A stretch of 64,000 nt of DNA from Buxus sempervirens (taxonomy: Eukaryota; Streptophyta; Magnoliopsida; Buxales; Buxaceae): NCBI GenBank assembly GCA_947561395.2, contig OX387188.1, forward strand, positions 40,419,942 through 40,483,941, in the 5' to 3' direction. Every line of letters starts with the position of its first letter. Position 1 is the first letter of the stretch. A program made the position numbers and the translations under genes. This document shows, piece by piece, positions 1 through 12,330 of the stretch. The notes beneath the pieces were generated by a model. The model was not told where the DNA came from. It saw only the letters and a list, made by a program, of their open reading frames with translations, and searched no databases.

Positions 1-1396
1 CTCACCCTTATTCCTAAGCAAGCATGCATGTGTATTGAGTCTGAGTGGGGACCACTGAGGGTGTAGGTCCCTTTTATTTTAATTGATTTTATCTTTTTTA
101 TCCTTTTAGTGAAGTGGGTCGGATATGGGCCATGTTAGAAGGCCCATTGGATACCAAATTGGACTTTAATCAAGCCCAAGGCCCGTTAGGGTTATTAAGT
201 AACCCTATTATTGGATGAGGTTATTTGATTTTGGATTTAATTATATTTACAAAAATTAATGGGTTAAAGCTTTTAGGGCCCAATGGGCTTGGACTTGGCC
301 CATGGGTAATTATCCAAGTGGCCTTTGGCCCATTATTGAAATTGACCTTTATATGGGCCGGACTGGGTGTGGGCCCTGTTGGAAGGCCCACGATGCCTTG
401 ATGGGCCAACATATCAAGATTAGGGCCTGGATTAACCCAAAAGCCCATTTGGTTCAAATTGATTAAGATCGAGTCGACCTAGGCGGATTTAGGTCCAAGA
501 AATTGGGTTTTGGGGGTTAAATGGGTCGAACCGCAAAAATCATGCGGTTGGGCTCCGTCCGCATATCCTATGCGGATCGGCCTGTCTGCACATACAGTGC
601 CATCAAGCCCGAACGATCCTGTGTAGGCGGTTTTGGCCCAGGAAACTTGAAAGCTCAAATTTTGCAATGGATCAAGGTTCTTCTTCTTCACAGAGATTTC
701 AACAGCTACTGTGGTCACGATGTTGACCCACAATGGTTTATTTCTCCCTTAATCAAACAAAAATCTCATTATTTCCAAGAGGCGTCGACCAAAACATGCT
801 ATCATGCAATGAACACATCAATTGGACACACCAAAGAGATAATATGACAGGTGACGTGTGCTCATGGTGATTGTAAGGTGCTCATGAAAACAATAAGTAA
901 AAATGCTCATCTAAGGTGTTTTATCATGATCTATGAAAGGGATTTGTATGTGTGTTTGTGAAGGTGATTCAAAACCTTAGGCTTTGCACGCTAATCAAGA
1001 AAGCTACCTTCTAAAGTGCATGATGATGGTAATACATGATCAAACAGGCTTTAAGTTAACCCCCGAGAAGACACATGTGGGTGTGTGAGTGGTGTTCACC
1101 CCTTTTCTTTATAAATCATGCTAAACGGTAAACAAGTTATTATCCTACATATGCAATCATGATAAAGTGATGAGCCACCATATGACAAAAAAGTGACCTA
1201 CAACATCATAAGGGAAAGGAAAGAGGAAGGTGTTAGAGGGATACACCGGAGGTAAACAGAGGACAGCCCCTCCTTGTAAATAAAGAACACAAGCAAAAGA
1301 TAAATAAAAGGAAAATCAAGCTATTTTCCCTTTACTTTACATAGTGATCTCTCCTCCCACCTTGAGTGGAGTCTCCCCCTTACCACGGGGACTCCG
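1..1396. other. Gene-free stretch, probable old repeat
   Basis: No coding region could be supported here. The first 500 bases are rich in GGGCC/GGCCC words with scattered short reading frames, which looks like decayed transposon sequence, but no terminal repeats or target duplication could be fixed. The part nearest the dioxygenase fragment shows no recognisable N-terminal dioxygenase exon. Confidence 0.4.
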
Positions 1397-2149
1397 ATGG
1401 CATGCAACAGAAGAGAAAATAAGATTGGATTGCTTGTGGAGAGGATCTTAAATGAGTGTTTGGGTCTCCCTCCTTCCTTCCTCAAGGAGTACAACCATGA
1501 TCGGAGCTGCGATTCCATTGCGGCCTTACGTTACTTCCCAGCAACAGACCCTGAGAACAATAGTATAACTGAACATGAAGATGTGAACTGCATAAGCGTT
1601 GGGTTTCAAGATGAAGTTGGTGGCCTGGAGGTTCTCAAGGACAAGGAATGGATCCCAGTAACTCCCAGTGAGGGTGCCCTTGTTGTCAACGTTGGCGATG
1701 TTATTCAGGTAAGCTGATGAGGTTTCACTGCTGACAAGAGCTTTGATTAATTGCTTACAGTTGGATTGTAGTAACAGGTTAAGCCACTGCAGTCCATTCA
1801 TCATGTTGTTTAGGCAGTAGTCAGTGTTCCTGGGCCATGTAATAATTTTGATTTTTGTTTTTGTGGATGTCATTTGGAGGTTTTGAGCAACAACAGATTC
1901 AAGAGTGCAACACACAGGGTGGTGAGACAAGCAGGAAGAAGTCGCCACGCATACGATTTCTTCTACAACTTGGAAGGGGAGAAGTGGGTCGAGCCATTGC
2001 CCCAGTTCACTAGGGAGATTGGAGAGCCCCCCAAGTATAGAGGATTCTTGTACAAGGACTACCTAGCGCTGAGGATGGGAGACAAATCACATCCACCTTC
2101 TAGAACGGAAGATGTGATAAATATAACTCACTTTGCAATTCCCACATAG
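1397..2149 (+). pseudogene. 2-oxoglutarate/Fe(II)-dependent dioxygenase, 5'-truncated (flavanone 3-dioxygenase-like group)
   Basis: Two exons, 1397-1708 and 1880-2149, join in phase across a GT-AG intron (1709-1879) to give about 193 residues. They form the C-terminal catalytic half of a plant DOXC-type 2OG-Fe(II) oxygenase. The HxD pair of the iron triad is in TEHEDVN and the distal His in SATHRVV. The 2OG-binding arginine is in GRSRHAYDFF, followed by YRGFLYKDY and a tail ending THFAIPT. Enzymes of this family are usually 320-360 residues with an N-terminal DIOX_N domain, which is missing here. No upstream exon was found, so the gene looks truncated. The RxS motif that binds 2OG reads R-H-A, losing the usual serine. 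Such enzymes hydroxylate or demethylate flavonoids, hormones or alkaloids in the cytosol. The subgroup is from memory and uncertain. It is more likely a pseudogene than an active enzyme. Confidence 0.72.
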
Positions 2150-2159
2150 GGAACAATTA

Positions 2160-2821
2160 CTTCTTAAGAACTTGAAACCATGTCTCCTTTCGTAACTCCT
2201 CCTTAATATGAGTTAATCTCTCTGTCTTTGTAATCTCGATCATATAATTTACTGAAGACTTTGAAATCCTTGATGAAAAGGGAACAGGGTTTGCTTGCAA
2301 CATCCTTCCGGTCAAGAGATGTTATACTCCTAGTCCTAGATGAAAGAAGAGATATTCACGAATTTTATTGCACGAAGATCCTGACCTTGGTATGAGGAAC
2401 CAGAATTCTGTTCTACTTAATAAGAAATTTCATCTCTCTTGATGTATATCAGAGGATGGCTGTGCTTAATTTGTCATTAATCCTTTAAAAATTACATAAA
2501 CATGTATGATCCATCTAGTGGAAGATGAAACTGGGAAAGAATCAGATATGTGTTGATGCTAACAACTCAGATGGCATTGTTTTTTTGGTCCTTTCTGCTA
2601 TAAAGCTGATCATAATTCCCAACTCCATCATTGGTAGGGATGGCGACAGGGCTGGGCAATGGTGGATTTTGACCAATATGCCTCTATAAGTCTAGCATAA
2701 AACTAGTGTTTAATTGTGGCCGTAGATAAGCAAAGACAAAGGTGTATTAGGAATGTAAGTGAATGTATAAAGTTCACCTATGCTATCAGGTTAACCTCTT
2801 ACTAGGACAGTGAAGAATAAA
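2160..2821. other. Intergenic, no gene seen
   Basis: AT-rich sequence between the dioxygenase fragment and the tRNA gene. It includes the likely 3' untranslated tail of the fragment. No reading frame or repeat boundary could be supported. Confidence 0.4.
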
Positions 2822-2895
2822 TCCGTTGTCGTCCAGCCTGGTTAGGATATCTGGCTTTCACCCAGGAGACCCGGGTTCAAATCCCGGCAACGGAA
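2822..2895 (+). tRNA. tRNA-Glu (anticodon UUC)
   Basis: The sequence folds as a cloverleaf. The acceptor arms TCCGTTG (2822-2828) and CAACGGA (2888-2894) pair fully. The anticodon stem TCTGG/CCAGG closes the loop C-T-TTC-A-C, giving anticodon TTC, which reads GAA/GAG glutamate codons. The T arm contains the B-box GGGTTCAAATCCC. T-runs just downstream (from about 2896) suit an RNA polymerase III terminator. There is no intron. The body resembles plant nuclear tRNA-Glu genes. Position 2895 is counted as the discriminator base. Confidence 0.93.
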
Positions 2896-4588
2896 TTTTG
2901 TTTTTTGTTTTTTAAGTGGAAAGGATAATAATGGGGATGCTCATGGGAAGCAGAGTTGGGAGAACTGCATGTAGATAGAATTGACCTTCTTTTGGTGAGC
3001 TAAACTTCCTAACAAAGATACATATATGATGACTATATAGATAGCTATGTTAGATGGATTGTAAACGTTATTTATTAATAATGGCATCTTTCTTACCAAG
3101 AGCAAAAAAAGAAAAAAAAAAGCTGGAGAATAGAGAAAATGGGGCATTTTCAGCAAGGATCTTCTTCCCCGCAAAAAATATTATTTATTCTCATAACATT
3201 TATCGAACATGGCTGAATCAAGTCTTGGCATCATCGCACCAGTAAAAGCATCCACAACGAATTTCATTAGAACACTGAGCCCGGATAAATGTATCCTGAA
3301 AATTCGCCAAGCAATAGGAAGAGCAAAGATCCTCGGTGCATCCCTGCTGAAATGTGAACATGGTGAAGCATTGAACATCCCCGCGAATTTTCCCTAACAA
3401 TCCATAAAATCAACAAAATGTCAGTACTAAATCACATAAAGATAACAAGAGAATCGATTTTTTCATTTTTTTTACCAAAAAAAAAAAAAAAAAAACAAAA
3501 AGAGAGTATAGCTCTCACCAAGAGAGAAAATGAGGAGGAGAACAAGAAGCAGAGGAGAAGCAACTGACTTCTTCATTCCTGTAATCTCTAGTTTTAACTC
3601 TTTAACGTCTCAGAATTTGGAGGAATAGCAGAGACTTTTATAGGGAGACTCCATGAGGATAACCACTTATTCCCTTTTTTGGAAATGGGTAACTCTAATT
3701 AATTACAGATGGTATGTAAGGAAATGGGCATTTACGAGCCTTGCCAAATTGGGTTCATCACTTTAGCGTGTAGTTGTCCTCTTCATTTGTACTTATTGAC
3801 TTGACAAATATGGAGGATTAATAGACTCTCTCACACGTAAGGCATGACGTACCTAAGCAGAATAACCCCACACTGGAAGTCATAGGTGCAGGTTGGGTTT
3901 GGTTAAACCTTTATATGAGCAGGTTCGAGCTTACCAAAACCCAACCCGTTGCCATTGCTATTTTTACGAGGAGACTGTTACACATGATAAACGATAAGGT
4001 AGTAAAAGCCCCAAGGGATAAAGTGAGATTGTCTAAAACCTGTAAATATGCCTTGAAAGAAAAAAAAAATTGGAAAGCCGTAGTAATAAAACATTGTTGA
4101 TGAAACGGCTAGGATGCCGATTTGATCGTTCAGCATAATCCATCCATGAAGCAGTCGTCTCCAAGCATTCGTAGTGATAAGATAAAATTTTTTGAGGCCA
4201 TTTAAGAATGTACGAGTATTAACTCCTTCGTAATCGCATCTAAAATACGAAATTATTCAATCACTTTGCTATGCTTGTTCTTATCAACTTAATAGTCTTG
4301 AGATCTCCTAATAACATATCCATTTGTAGTTCGGGACCCCTTAAGCTTACGAAAAAAGAGACCTGAAATCCCCACAATAACGCAGAACCAAATGAGTTTT
4401 ACAGAAAAAGAGAGAAGGAAATAAAAATGAGGCTATATAAATGGAAAAGCAGAGGATGACAAAGAGCACAAATATTCAATGAAAGCAATTAAGGGAAGAA
4501 TTTGTAGTTCAACAATGGAGGATACAAATTGATCCAATGAAGCCTATCCTTGATGATAAGAACCCATCACATTGACATGGGAGTTTTT
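2896..4588. other. Intergenic region downstream of CUL3
   Basis: No convincing gene was seen. Overlapping 60-65 residue reading frames around 3181-3400 occur on both strands and match nothing I recognise. A poly(A) run at about 3478-3495 is followed by AG-rich sequence. The part next to 4588 is the presumed 3' untranslated region of the minus-strand cullin gene. Confidence 0.4.
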
Positions 4589-7500
4589 TCAGGCAAGATA
4601 CCGGTACAGTTTCCTGTCTAACTTGTCTCTCTCCAAGAACTCTCGCTCAATAAGGGACTCAATCCGTTTCTTTATCACAACCGGGTTGGGCAAGAATCGT
4701 GACTGCAGCTGCTTCGTGACCTCGGTAACAATGTTGTTATGATCCAGGACCCGCCTCGATTTCATGATCCTCACTATCGCAGCTTCAATCTGGGGTTTTC
4801 TGTCTTCCTCCACTCGTTGTCTGGTCTCCTGTTTTTCTGGCTCCGACTCCTTTTGTGCGACAACAGTACCAATTTTCACTTTGTAAAATTTGCTTGTGAA
4901 CTTGTCGTTGACAAGGAAGGCATCATCCTCACCAATTTCCTTACTCATTGGCTCTTTCCTAAGCACATTCTTTCCCTTCACACAGGCCAAGGATTGCAAA
5001 CACCTCTTTAAGTCTGGGGCTGCTATCTCTGTAGCCTGCTCAATCTCCTTATAGCTAATCTGATCAGCGTTGTTGAAAAGCATGAGGATACACATCTGGT
5101 ACGTTGACACATTCAGCTCATGCTTCTGGCCCTTTCCAAACGTGGCTTTCAGATCAGCTGTGCCCATGTTAGTTTGCCAGGATAATCTCCGTCCAGTATG
5201 CGTCCCAAGATAAAATGCCCGGAACTTCTCACACACCCCCAGAATTTCAGCTGGCAAGTTGCAGGGAGCACTTGGTTGAGTTGGCCAAGATCCCGTTGTA
5301 AGAACCTGGACAGCCAAGGCTGGGCCATCCCCCATCTCAGCAGCTTGGTTTGCATAGAACCCTTGCATTGTATCTTGAGAAGTCTTCATATCTGTGAACA
5401 TACCTTCCAATTTCGACGTGAACTGATAACCACATTCTGTCTTGAGCTTAAGTATTAGACTTCTCTCAGCATCATCAGAGACTGTTTTTCCGGACAGAAG
5501 CCGCTTGGCCAAATGTTGCTTGTAGTACTTCTCAAAAACATCTTTCTCCTGTAGGAAGCGGAAAAGCATCATCACCTTGTCTAGGATGATTTCCACATCT
5601 TCTTCACTGACCCCTTTCAAGCCTTTACGAAGCTTGTCATCCACAAACAAAGATAGGAACTCTGGAGACCGAGGATTCAAATTGATGAAGTATTCAAAAG
5701 ATGAATTCAGAGCATTCTGGAACGTCTTGTCATTGTCAAAGGCCAAGCTGATTATCTTATCATGTTTATCCTTTTCATCCAACAGCCGCTGTACAAAGTC
5801 CACTGGATCTCTCAAACGCTCTGGATCAGTGACTAGTTGTTTCCCCATCTCTCGTATGTGAGAAGTCATCACATCTCTGGTTGTTGAGAGACCATCAGGC
5901 ACCCGACGGAACAAGCTATACATCCTTCCCAAATCCTCATACTTGTCATCCACAAGCATTCTAACCAAGCCCGAGTTGTCCATGTGTACTAATCTCTGCA
6001 TGTGGTTTGCAATCATTTCCTTCTCCACCACACTGGTGATCTTGGCTTCACTCCTGACATCCAAATAGTGGGAGACTCTATCCATTTCTTCGTTTAGACG
6101 TCTCTCAGCTTTCTTTAGGTAATCACCACAATCACAACACTCAATGAAGTGCTGTGACTCAACACTGTAAAAATCGGCTGAAAGCTCCAGAAAAGGCTTC
6201 TCAAAGTCTTCCTGGTAAACAGAAGAACCCAAATCCATTAGCATCTTTATTACATTCCTCATCAACCCCCGGTTTATTACTTCGCCAGTCCGTTCCCTGT
6301 GCACGAGTTCAAGAAGGGTATCCAGAAGCCTTGTCTGGATTTTGCTAGAGTGGATTATGTTGTCCCTCCACAAATTGAGTCCTAGATCATGAACAGGAGT
6401 TTTGTGGGTGCTTGGAATAAATGTCCGGTCCATGTACATTAATATGTCTCGGATCATTTGCAATGCCTTGTTGTGTTCTTGCCATTTCCTGTTTAGTTCT
6501 TCAAGAAATGAACCTCCCTGAGCAGCTTCTATAGATTTTGATATTTCTTTTAAATGGAGAGTCATAGTAGCCACAAGTCCAGAATAAAGCTTCTCTCCAA
6601 ATTTGAACAGCACCATGTTATAAGCATTCCTGAATCCATACTAAAAGTTTAAACATCAGGTAGATTAAGCACTCAGATCCTAAAAAGGAAGCTACTTTGC
6701 CACGGGTTTTCCATGGGAAATGACCAATAAGTAGCATCAACAATAATGACATGAGACAGAATAAATGAATTTGGCCGTCATAAATTTGCTACGTTGATGA
6801 GAGAGCTAAACTACAACTTCCAAAATTTTGTCACTTTGCAAAATGATTTTGGCCTCCAGGAACTTGCTACATTGATGCAAAAGCTAAACTATAACTTCCA
6901 AAGTTTTGTCACTCAGCAGTAACCAGGCAATAATCCAACGGAATGAATCAAGGTGGATGAAGATATTTGCCTCTCAAGAAGCCAAGGAACACTGTACAGA
7001 ATCATGGAGTTTATATTAAAAGTTATAAGTAGCTTCAGTTAAACTTCGGCAGTAAGCTTAGGGAGAAGGTTCATAGTTAATTAAGGAAGAGGAGGGGTGG
7101 CAAATTACAGAAACCTACCATCAGTTGAGAAAAAAGTACAAAAAAAATTTGCAAAATAACACTCATCTACATTCAGATTTTGTTTTTATATAGCATTTAC
7201 CTCTGTTATTCAGTGATAGGCTGATAGCCAAAGGTTTTAACCAAATTTGTTGAAGTTTTACAAATTGAAGCAGTTTTACCTTCAAAAAAGTCAATTGTCT
7301 AAATAAACAAAACTTTTTAATTTGAAAAGATTTTCTAAATATCAAACTAAAAGATGAAAAACAATTGTAAAAGGGGAATGATAATTCAACTTATATAAGG
7401 GCAAGTAGGAAACTTAAAAGGTGTTTAATAACTGTAAAGTTTCTTTCACGTAATCCACTAACTTTAAAAGGGAAAAGTGACCCAAAATTAATTAAATTCA

Positions 7501-10500
7501 GCATATTCACTTAGAAACTTTAACTGCCACTTCCTAAAAGGGAGGTAAATATTACAAGCAACCAAATGTGAAGGAGGTCATTGTCATTTAAAAAAAATTA
7601 AGGGAAGGTATTTGAAATTTCATCAAACCTCTATGGAGGTTTGTTTAAGTTACCCCAAAAACAAATCATTATCCATCCAATAGAAAATTAGCCATGCAAG
7701 CTTAGGCCACCCAAGAATAGAGAAGAAAAATCTTTTCACTGTTCCCACAACATCTGCATGTTGCAACTCTTCTATTCAATATTTCAATGATATTGCACTT
7801 CTAGCCTGAATATGCAGAACCTAAGCCAAAATCAAATGAGGCCCCTTCCTTCACGCCCAGCTTCTTAATTGTCCAATTAACATTGCTTCCGAAATTCCAG
7901 ATATCAAGGAAACAAAAGAAAAATGTCAAATTAACGACAAACTGGTAGAACACAGGTGCCAAAAAAGCCTCCTCAACAGGTACCATATGCATCAATGTGG
8001 ATGAAACTATTTTAACCCAGGTCACAAGATCTCAGAGAAACAGATTAATTTCTCTTTTTATCATGAAATAATATGATCGGAAATGTAGAACTTATAATAA
8101 AATATGGATTCAACTTTACACGTGACTAACAAGATAAGCTGCCAGTGAAACTTGAGTTACGGGTGGTAGCTGAAGATATTTTAGTACATTATTGGTGGAC
8201 CATTAACATTGAGTTACATGCACTTCCACCAACAATGTACTAAAAGATCTTCATCTACAACTGGCAACTGATCTTATCTCAGTAGCCACACGTAAAGTTT
8301 GAATACATATTTTATGATAACTTCTAGATTTCAAATATATTCATTCCACATAATCTGAGAGACTGTACACCTCTCATTGAATTTCCCACATTTTTTCCTT
8401 CCTAGTCTATCTTCTCTTTCTGCAAGAGAGTTGGGTAGTTAAGCCTCTGATGTAGCCTAAGAATTTAGGATAGAATTCTCAAGCTAGGATACCCAGGAAT
8501 TTTAGAATAGAAAACTTTAAAAGATAAAGAAACAAGGGAAGGCATCTCACCCCCTAAGCTCTTGGCTTCTTACCTTGAGCTTAAACTAAGGAATCTCTTC
8601 TTGAACAATTGATTTGCTGTATAATTCTCCAATAATCCATTATAAAACTATTCTCCTTTTTATAGAACTGTAAATCTAGCCCGGACTACCCAAAGCCCGC
8701 CCAACCCAACTCGACTAAGAGCCCAAAGTGAGCATTGAGTTTGGGTTTAGGTTTGGGTTGGGTTTCATTTCGAGCCCGAAGTTGAGTTTGGGTTCAAGCT
8801 ATACAAACCGAAAAGCCCGAAGTTAATGTTGACTTTATGTACACGTTCTCATATAGATTGTACATGTTCTCATATAGATATATGTATAAAACTCCACCAA
8901 ATATATATATATATATATAAGTGAATATTTATTTGTAAATATATGGATCATTGTTTTCTTTTCCTTTTATATTGTCATTGTATTTATGCAATCAACTATT
9001 AAACATAAATTATTAATATGTGATAATAAGTTTATGAATTTTTGTCAAATAAATAATTTTATACTCACATACATATACATATATGTTACAATGAATGTGA
9101 TATTTGGGAGCACATACTCTACAAGAAAGATTGTGCAAAACCACAAATATAGTGAGCTAGTATTATATTTTAAAATTTTTAAAGAAATAAATTAATTAAG
9201 TGTGTTTTTCCCAAATTTAAGGGACAAATCAAGAGGAATTTGTAATATTTGCATTTATAACAAACAAACATAAAAGCATGTTGATAGACGAATTAATGAA
9301 TGATATTCCAACATTTTGTAATTATAACAAAAACTATAAAAAAATTCAAAAGCTTACATTCTGTTTGGGCCAACCTGAACCCAGCCCGAACTCAAACAAA
9401 AATGTTTGGGTTGGTTTTGGGTTTAGTGAGTTTGGGTTAGGGAGGGTCAACGACAAGTTTGGGCTAGTAAATCCCAGATTGGGTTGATCCCGAACTCTCA
9501 TAACCCAACCCAACCCGCCCTACTTAAATCTCTACCTTTTTATAGATGTTACAAAACCTCTTATAAAGGAATAATAGAAACTTTCTAAAGTTGAAATAGA
9601 AATATTCCAACTATTTTAATAATAAAACAAAATATAGAAATTTCCCTAAAACTGAAATAGGAAACATCAAAATAAGAAACTACAGCTACATTTCTAAATT
9701 GAAATAGAAAATAGAAAGACTTTCTTAATATGAAAATAGGAAACTATTGGAATAGGAAACTCCTGAAATAAGAAACTTTCTAGAAACAAAATTTATAAAT
9801 AGCTTGTAGCCTTATTTAGTAGCTTCTAAAAATCTCCTGCATCAGCCTCTCTGGCCCTACTGTTATTTGTTCCTAGTCTCCTTAACAAAACTTTGTTACT
9901 AAATTTTAAAAGAAATGAAAAAGAAAAGACTTCGCACTGAATAGTGTAGTTAAAAGCTGCGAGATATGTGTTATGAATAAAATATCAGAAAAATAACATT
10001 CATTGTTTGTGCCTCAACTCATTCATGTGGACTATTTATTTGCCAAAACAACTCATCAACAATCTACATTACAAACAATAAATATTCATAATACTTCGAT
10101 AGAACTATTGAGTAATGTCATTTGTCTTCAAGCAAACAGATTGAGAAATCTAATGATTTCATAAGCTACCAAGTTGCCTTATTCGGACATCAAGCAACTG
10201 TCTTGTCAAAATAATGTCCACCCACATTAATGATCATCCGAATGGATTGCACAAATGAACAAACTAATATAATATTGATGAAGATGGGGGGAAAATGAAT
10301 AAGAAGAAGACAGAAAAAGAAAAGGAGAAAAAGAAAGTAAAGTTCAAGTACACTGAAGCTATATCATAGAAAAAGGCATTGCCGCAACCATAAAAAAAGA
10401 TCAGAAGTTAGGGCACCAACTCCTATCCTCTTTGCACATTACTCACTGCTTATGTAACATCTATTTCTGCTCACAAGATATTGTAGGCAGAATCTACCAA

Positions 10501-11805
10501 GAGATGCTGGCCATAAGAAGAATTCCAATTTCTACTTTGGAAGGAAATTTCAAAAGTAGTTTCACTAGCCTCTTCCAACCATTAGCTTGGAAAGGGATTG
10601 AAAGAAAGATCTAACAGTAAAGCTACCCTTGCTACACCAAGACCATTTCTTATTGTCTGTACCCATACCGTACTGATAGGTGTGAACCCATAGACTCCAA
10701 CTCTCTATCAAAAAAAAGTATTCTGGAGCCAAATTTCCATGCAAGTTCACTCTGATCTTTCAGCAGGACACTAGACCAAACTTCATGCCTCCAAGAAACC
10801 ACACACAAATCTGGAAACAGGAAACTAAGCGCAAAGTCATCACTCTTAGACCTTAAAACCTTTCCCCAGTCTACCGAATAATCACTGTGCACAAAGAAAT
10901 CTCTTCTTATCTTCTTCAACAGCCTTACAGAAAAAAACAGCATGATCCTCAGATCAGCCACAAACTCAACTCCAAGAAGAGACGGAGATAAGGACACACT
11001 GGAACCATCTGAAGAAGTATTAACGGAGTTATTTATTCATGAAATAATTTCATCATGCTTGCCAACCTTTTAAGTTCAACTGAGTGCAGTTGCACAGGCA
11101 CATAAAGCTAGCTGACAGAAACTCTGACCAAATCATCCCAGCCAATAAGAATAAAACATCAGGGAGCATGATGGAAAATCAAAGAAATTCCTGGTTAATC
11201 CAAGGTAACAAAATACCAGTAGGGAATTCTAAATGAAATATTAGCAGGCACAAAAAATTGAGATACATTACGGAGAGGCCAAATAGAAAAAGAAAGGTAA
11301 TGAAAGATTATGGACACTAAAATAAATTACCAAGGAAAGCATAAAATCATAGTCAAATACAAGTAGAGGTCTTGATTCCTTCACGTATTTGAATTGAGGC
11401 ATGGTTTACCAGTTTCCCATAGCTGTATGCAAAATCATTTTTGTTTTTCCCATGTTCTCTTTAATGTTATATACATAATGTTTATGAGCGTGAGGATCAT
11501 GACAGAAGCTCTAGCAAAAACCAATAAAAAGGAATAATTCCAGTAACAGAATCAGAAAAACAAATTAAGTACCATTTGTTCATCAAGTGATTAGCGAAAG
11601 ACGAAGAAATTAAATCAAATAATTAAAAAAATTAATAAACAGACCTATAAAGTTCTTCAAAACTAAGCCCACTAGCATTGTGATTATATATCTCATGGAT
11701 TGCATGCTCGAGTATCTTCCATGTCTTCTCTGCATACTTCGGATCCACCACAACCCGATGTTTAAATGCTTCAATCTGAAAAGTTCTCTTCTTCTGAGCA
11801 CTCAT
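4589..11805 (-). CDS. CUL3: Cullin-3, scaffold of CUL3-BTB E3 ubiquitin ligases
   Basis: Two coding exons on the minus strand: 11805-11645 (53 codons plus two bases) and 6629-4589. They are separated by a 5.0 kb GT-AG intron and the split arginine codon (AG|G) joins in frame. The product is 733 residues, the usual plant CUL3 length (Arabidopsis CUL3A about 732). Exon 1 encodes MSAQKKRTFQIEAFKH and the N-terminal helices that bind BTB-domain substrate receptors. The long exon holds the cullin repeats, then the cullin homology domain that binds RBX1 (e.g. KYYKQHLAKRLLSGK, QFTSKLEGMFTDM, GSWPTQPSAPCNLP). It ends with the winged-helix neddylation domain: the NEDD8 acceptor is the lysine of IVRIMKSRR, near residue 677, and the C-terminus is the canonical LYRYLA. 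CUL3 ligases act in the nucleus and cytosol in hormone, light and development pathways. The intron carries a hAT-like element, a palindromic MITE and a LINE fragment. The frame is intact. Confidence 0.97.
8080..8332. mobile_element. Palindromic MITE in the CUL3 intron
   Basis: The left arm from 8080 (gaaatgtagaacttataat...) matches the reverse complement of the right arm ending at 8332 (...gataacttctagatttc) over roughly 115 bases with few mismatches, closing on a short centre around 8196-8215. The whole unit is therefore a foldback of about 250 bp. There is no coding capacity. Superfamily and target duplication could not be fixed by eye. Confidence 0.7.
8663..9534. mobile_element. Non-autonomous hAT-like transposon in the CUL3 intron
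   Basis: The element is bounded by an exact 8 bp direct repeat cctttttа-type site (positions 8655-8662 and 9535-9542, both reading cc followed by five t and an a), the size hAT elements make. Its ends are imperfect inverted repeats: the left starts TAGAACTGTAAATC and the right reads TAGAGATTTAAG on the other strand. They are followed by the CCCAACCC/GGGTTGGG-rich subterminal sequence typical of plant hAT elements. There is no transposase; internal frames are short and AT-rich. A (TA)n stretch lies at about 8897-8918. Confidence 0.72.
10390..11000 (-). mobile_element. Degenerate L1-type LINE fragment
   Basis: Minus-strand frames at 10565-10750 and downstream resemble the end of an L1 ORF2: DNKKWSWCSKGSFTVRSFF looks like the stretch before the zinc-binding (zf-RVT) region. 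A broken frame after it has MCKEDRSWCPNF-like text. Stops and frameshifts interrupt it. It lies in the cullin intron in the same orientation as the gene. The assignment rests on motif likeness only. Confidence 0.4.
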
Positions 11806-12330
11806 CTTTCTCCCGTTTCCGTCACAACAACTGAAACACTAGACAAAGTTGATTTTAATCAGATAACAAAAACCCTTCAAGCTCTCAAAAGAAACCCTGA
11901 AACGGGGAATTTAGCAATACCCAGAAACTCAGAAGCAACAAAACGAAATTTGCACCGACAAAAGCCCTCGGAATCTTAAACTTCCTCCCAATCATAATAA
12001 AACAATCTAAAGCCAGATAAATTGCCGTGAAATTAGAAAACCACGGACGCCCTTCGCGAGAAGATTTGGATGATATTTACTTTTATGAAAAGCGCCCTAA
12101 ATCAGAATATCCAATAGCCTCTGATCATAAGGATTCCCAGGAAGCCGTAGTAAAGCTCCTGAAATGAAGGTCTTTCAGATAGAATTCATGTGGCGAATCC
12201 ACCGAAACAACTTTGTTCTACCTTCCTAGACGGAGAGAACCACCGTAGGGTTCGCAGAGAGACGAAGAGCGAGATTTGTTGACGAAATTGCAAAGCTCCA
12301 AAATTGGGATAGAACATGAACAAACCCCTC
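11806..12330 (-). promoter_or_regulatory. CUL3 5' leader and promoter region
   Basis: About 500 bases upstream of the CUL3 start codon on the minus strand. No coding region is seen. The 5' untranslated leader and promoter must lie here, but no TATA box or transcription start could be placed with confidence. Confidence 0.4.

Noticed and set aside
3181..3400. Three overlapping 60-65 residue frames
   Set aside because: No recognisable family, no intron signals and no agreement on strand; likely chance.
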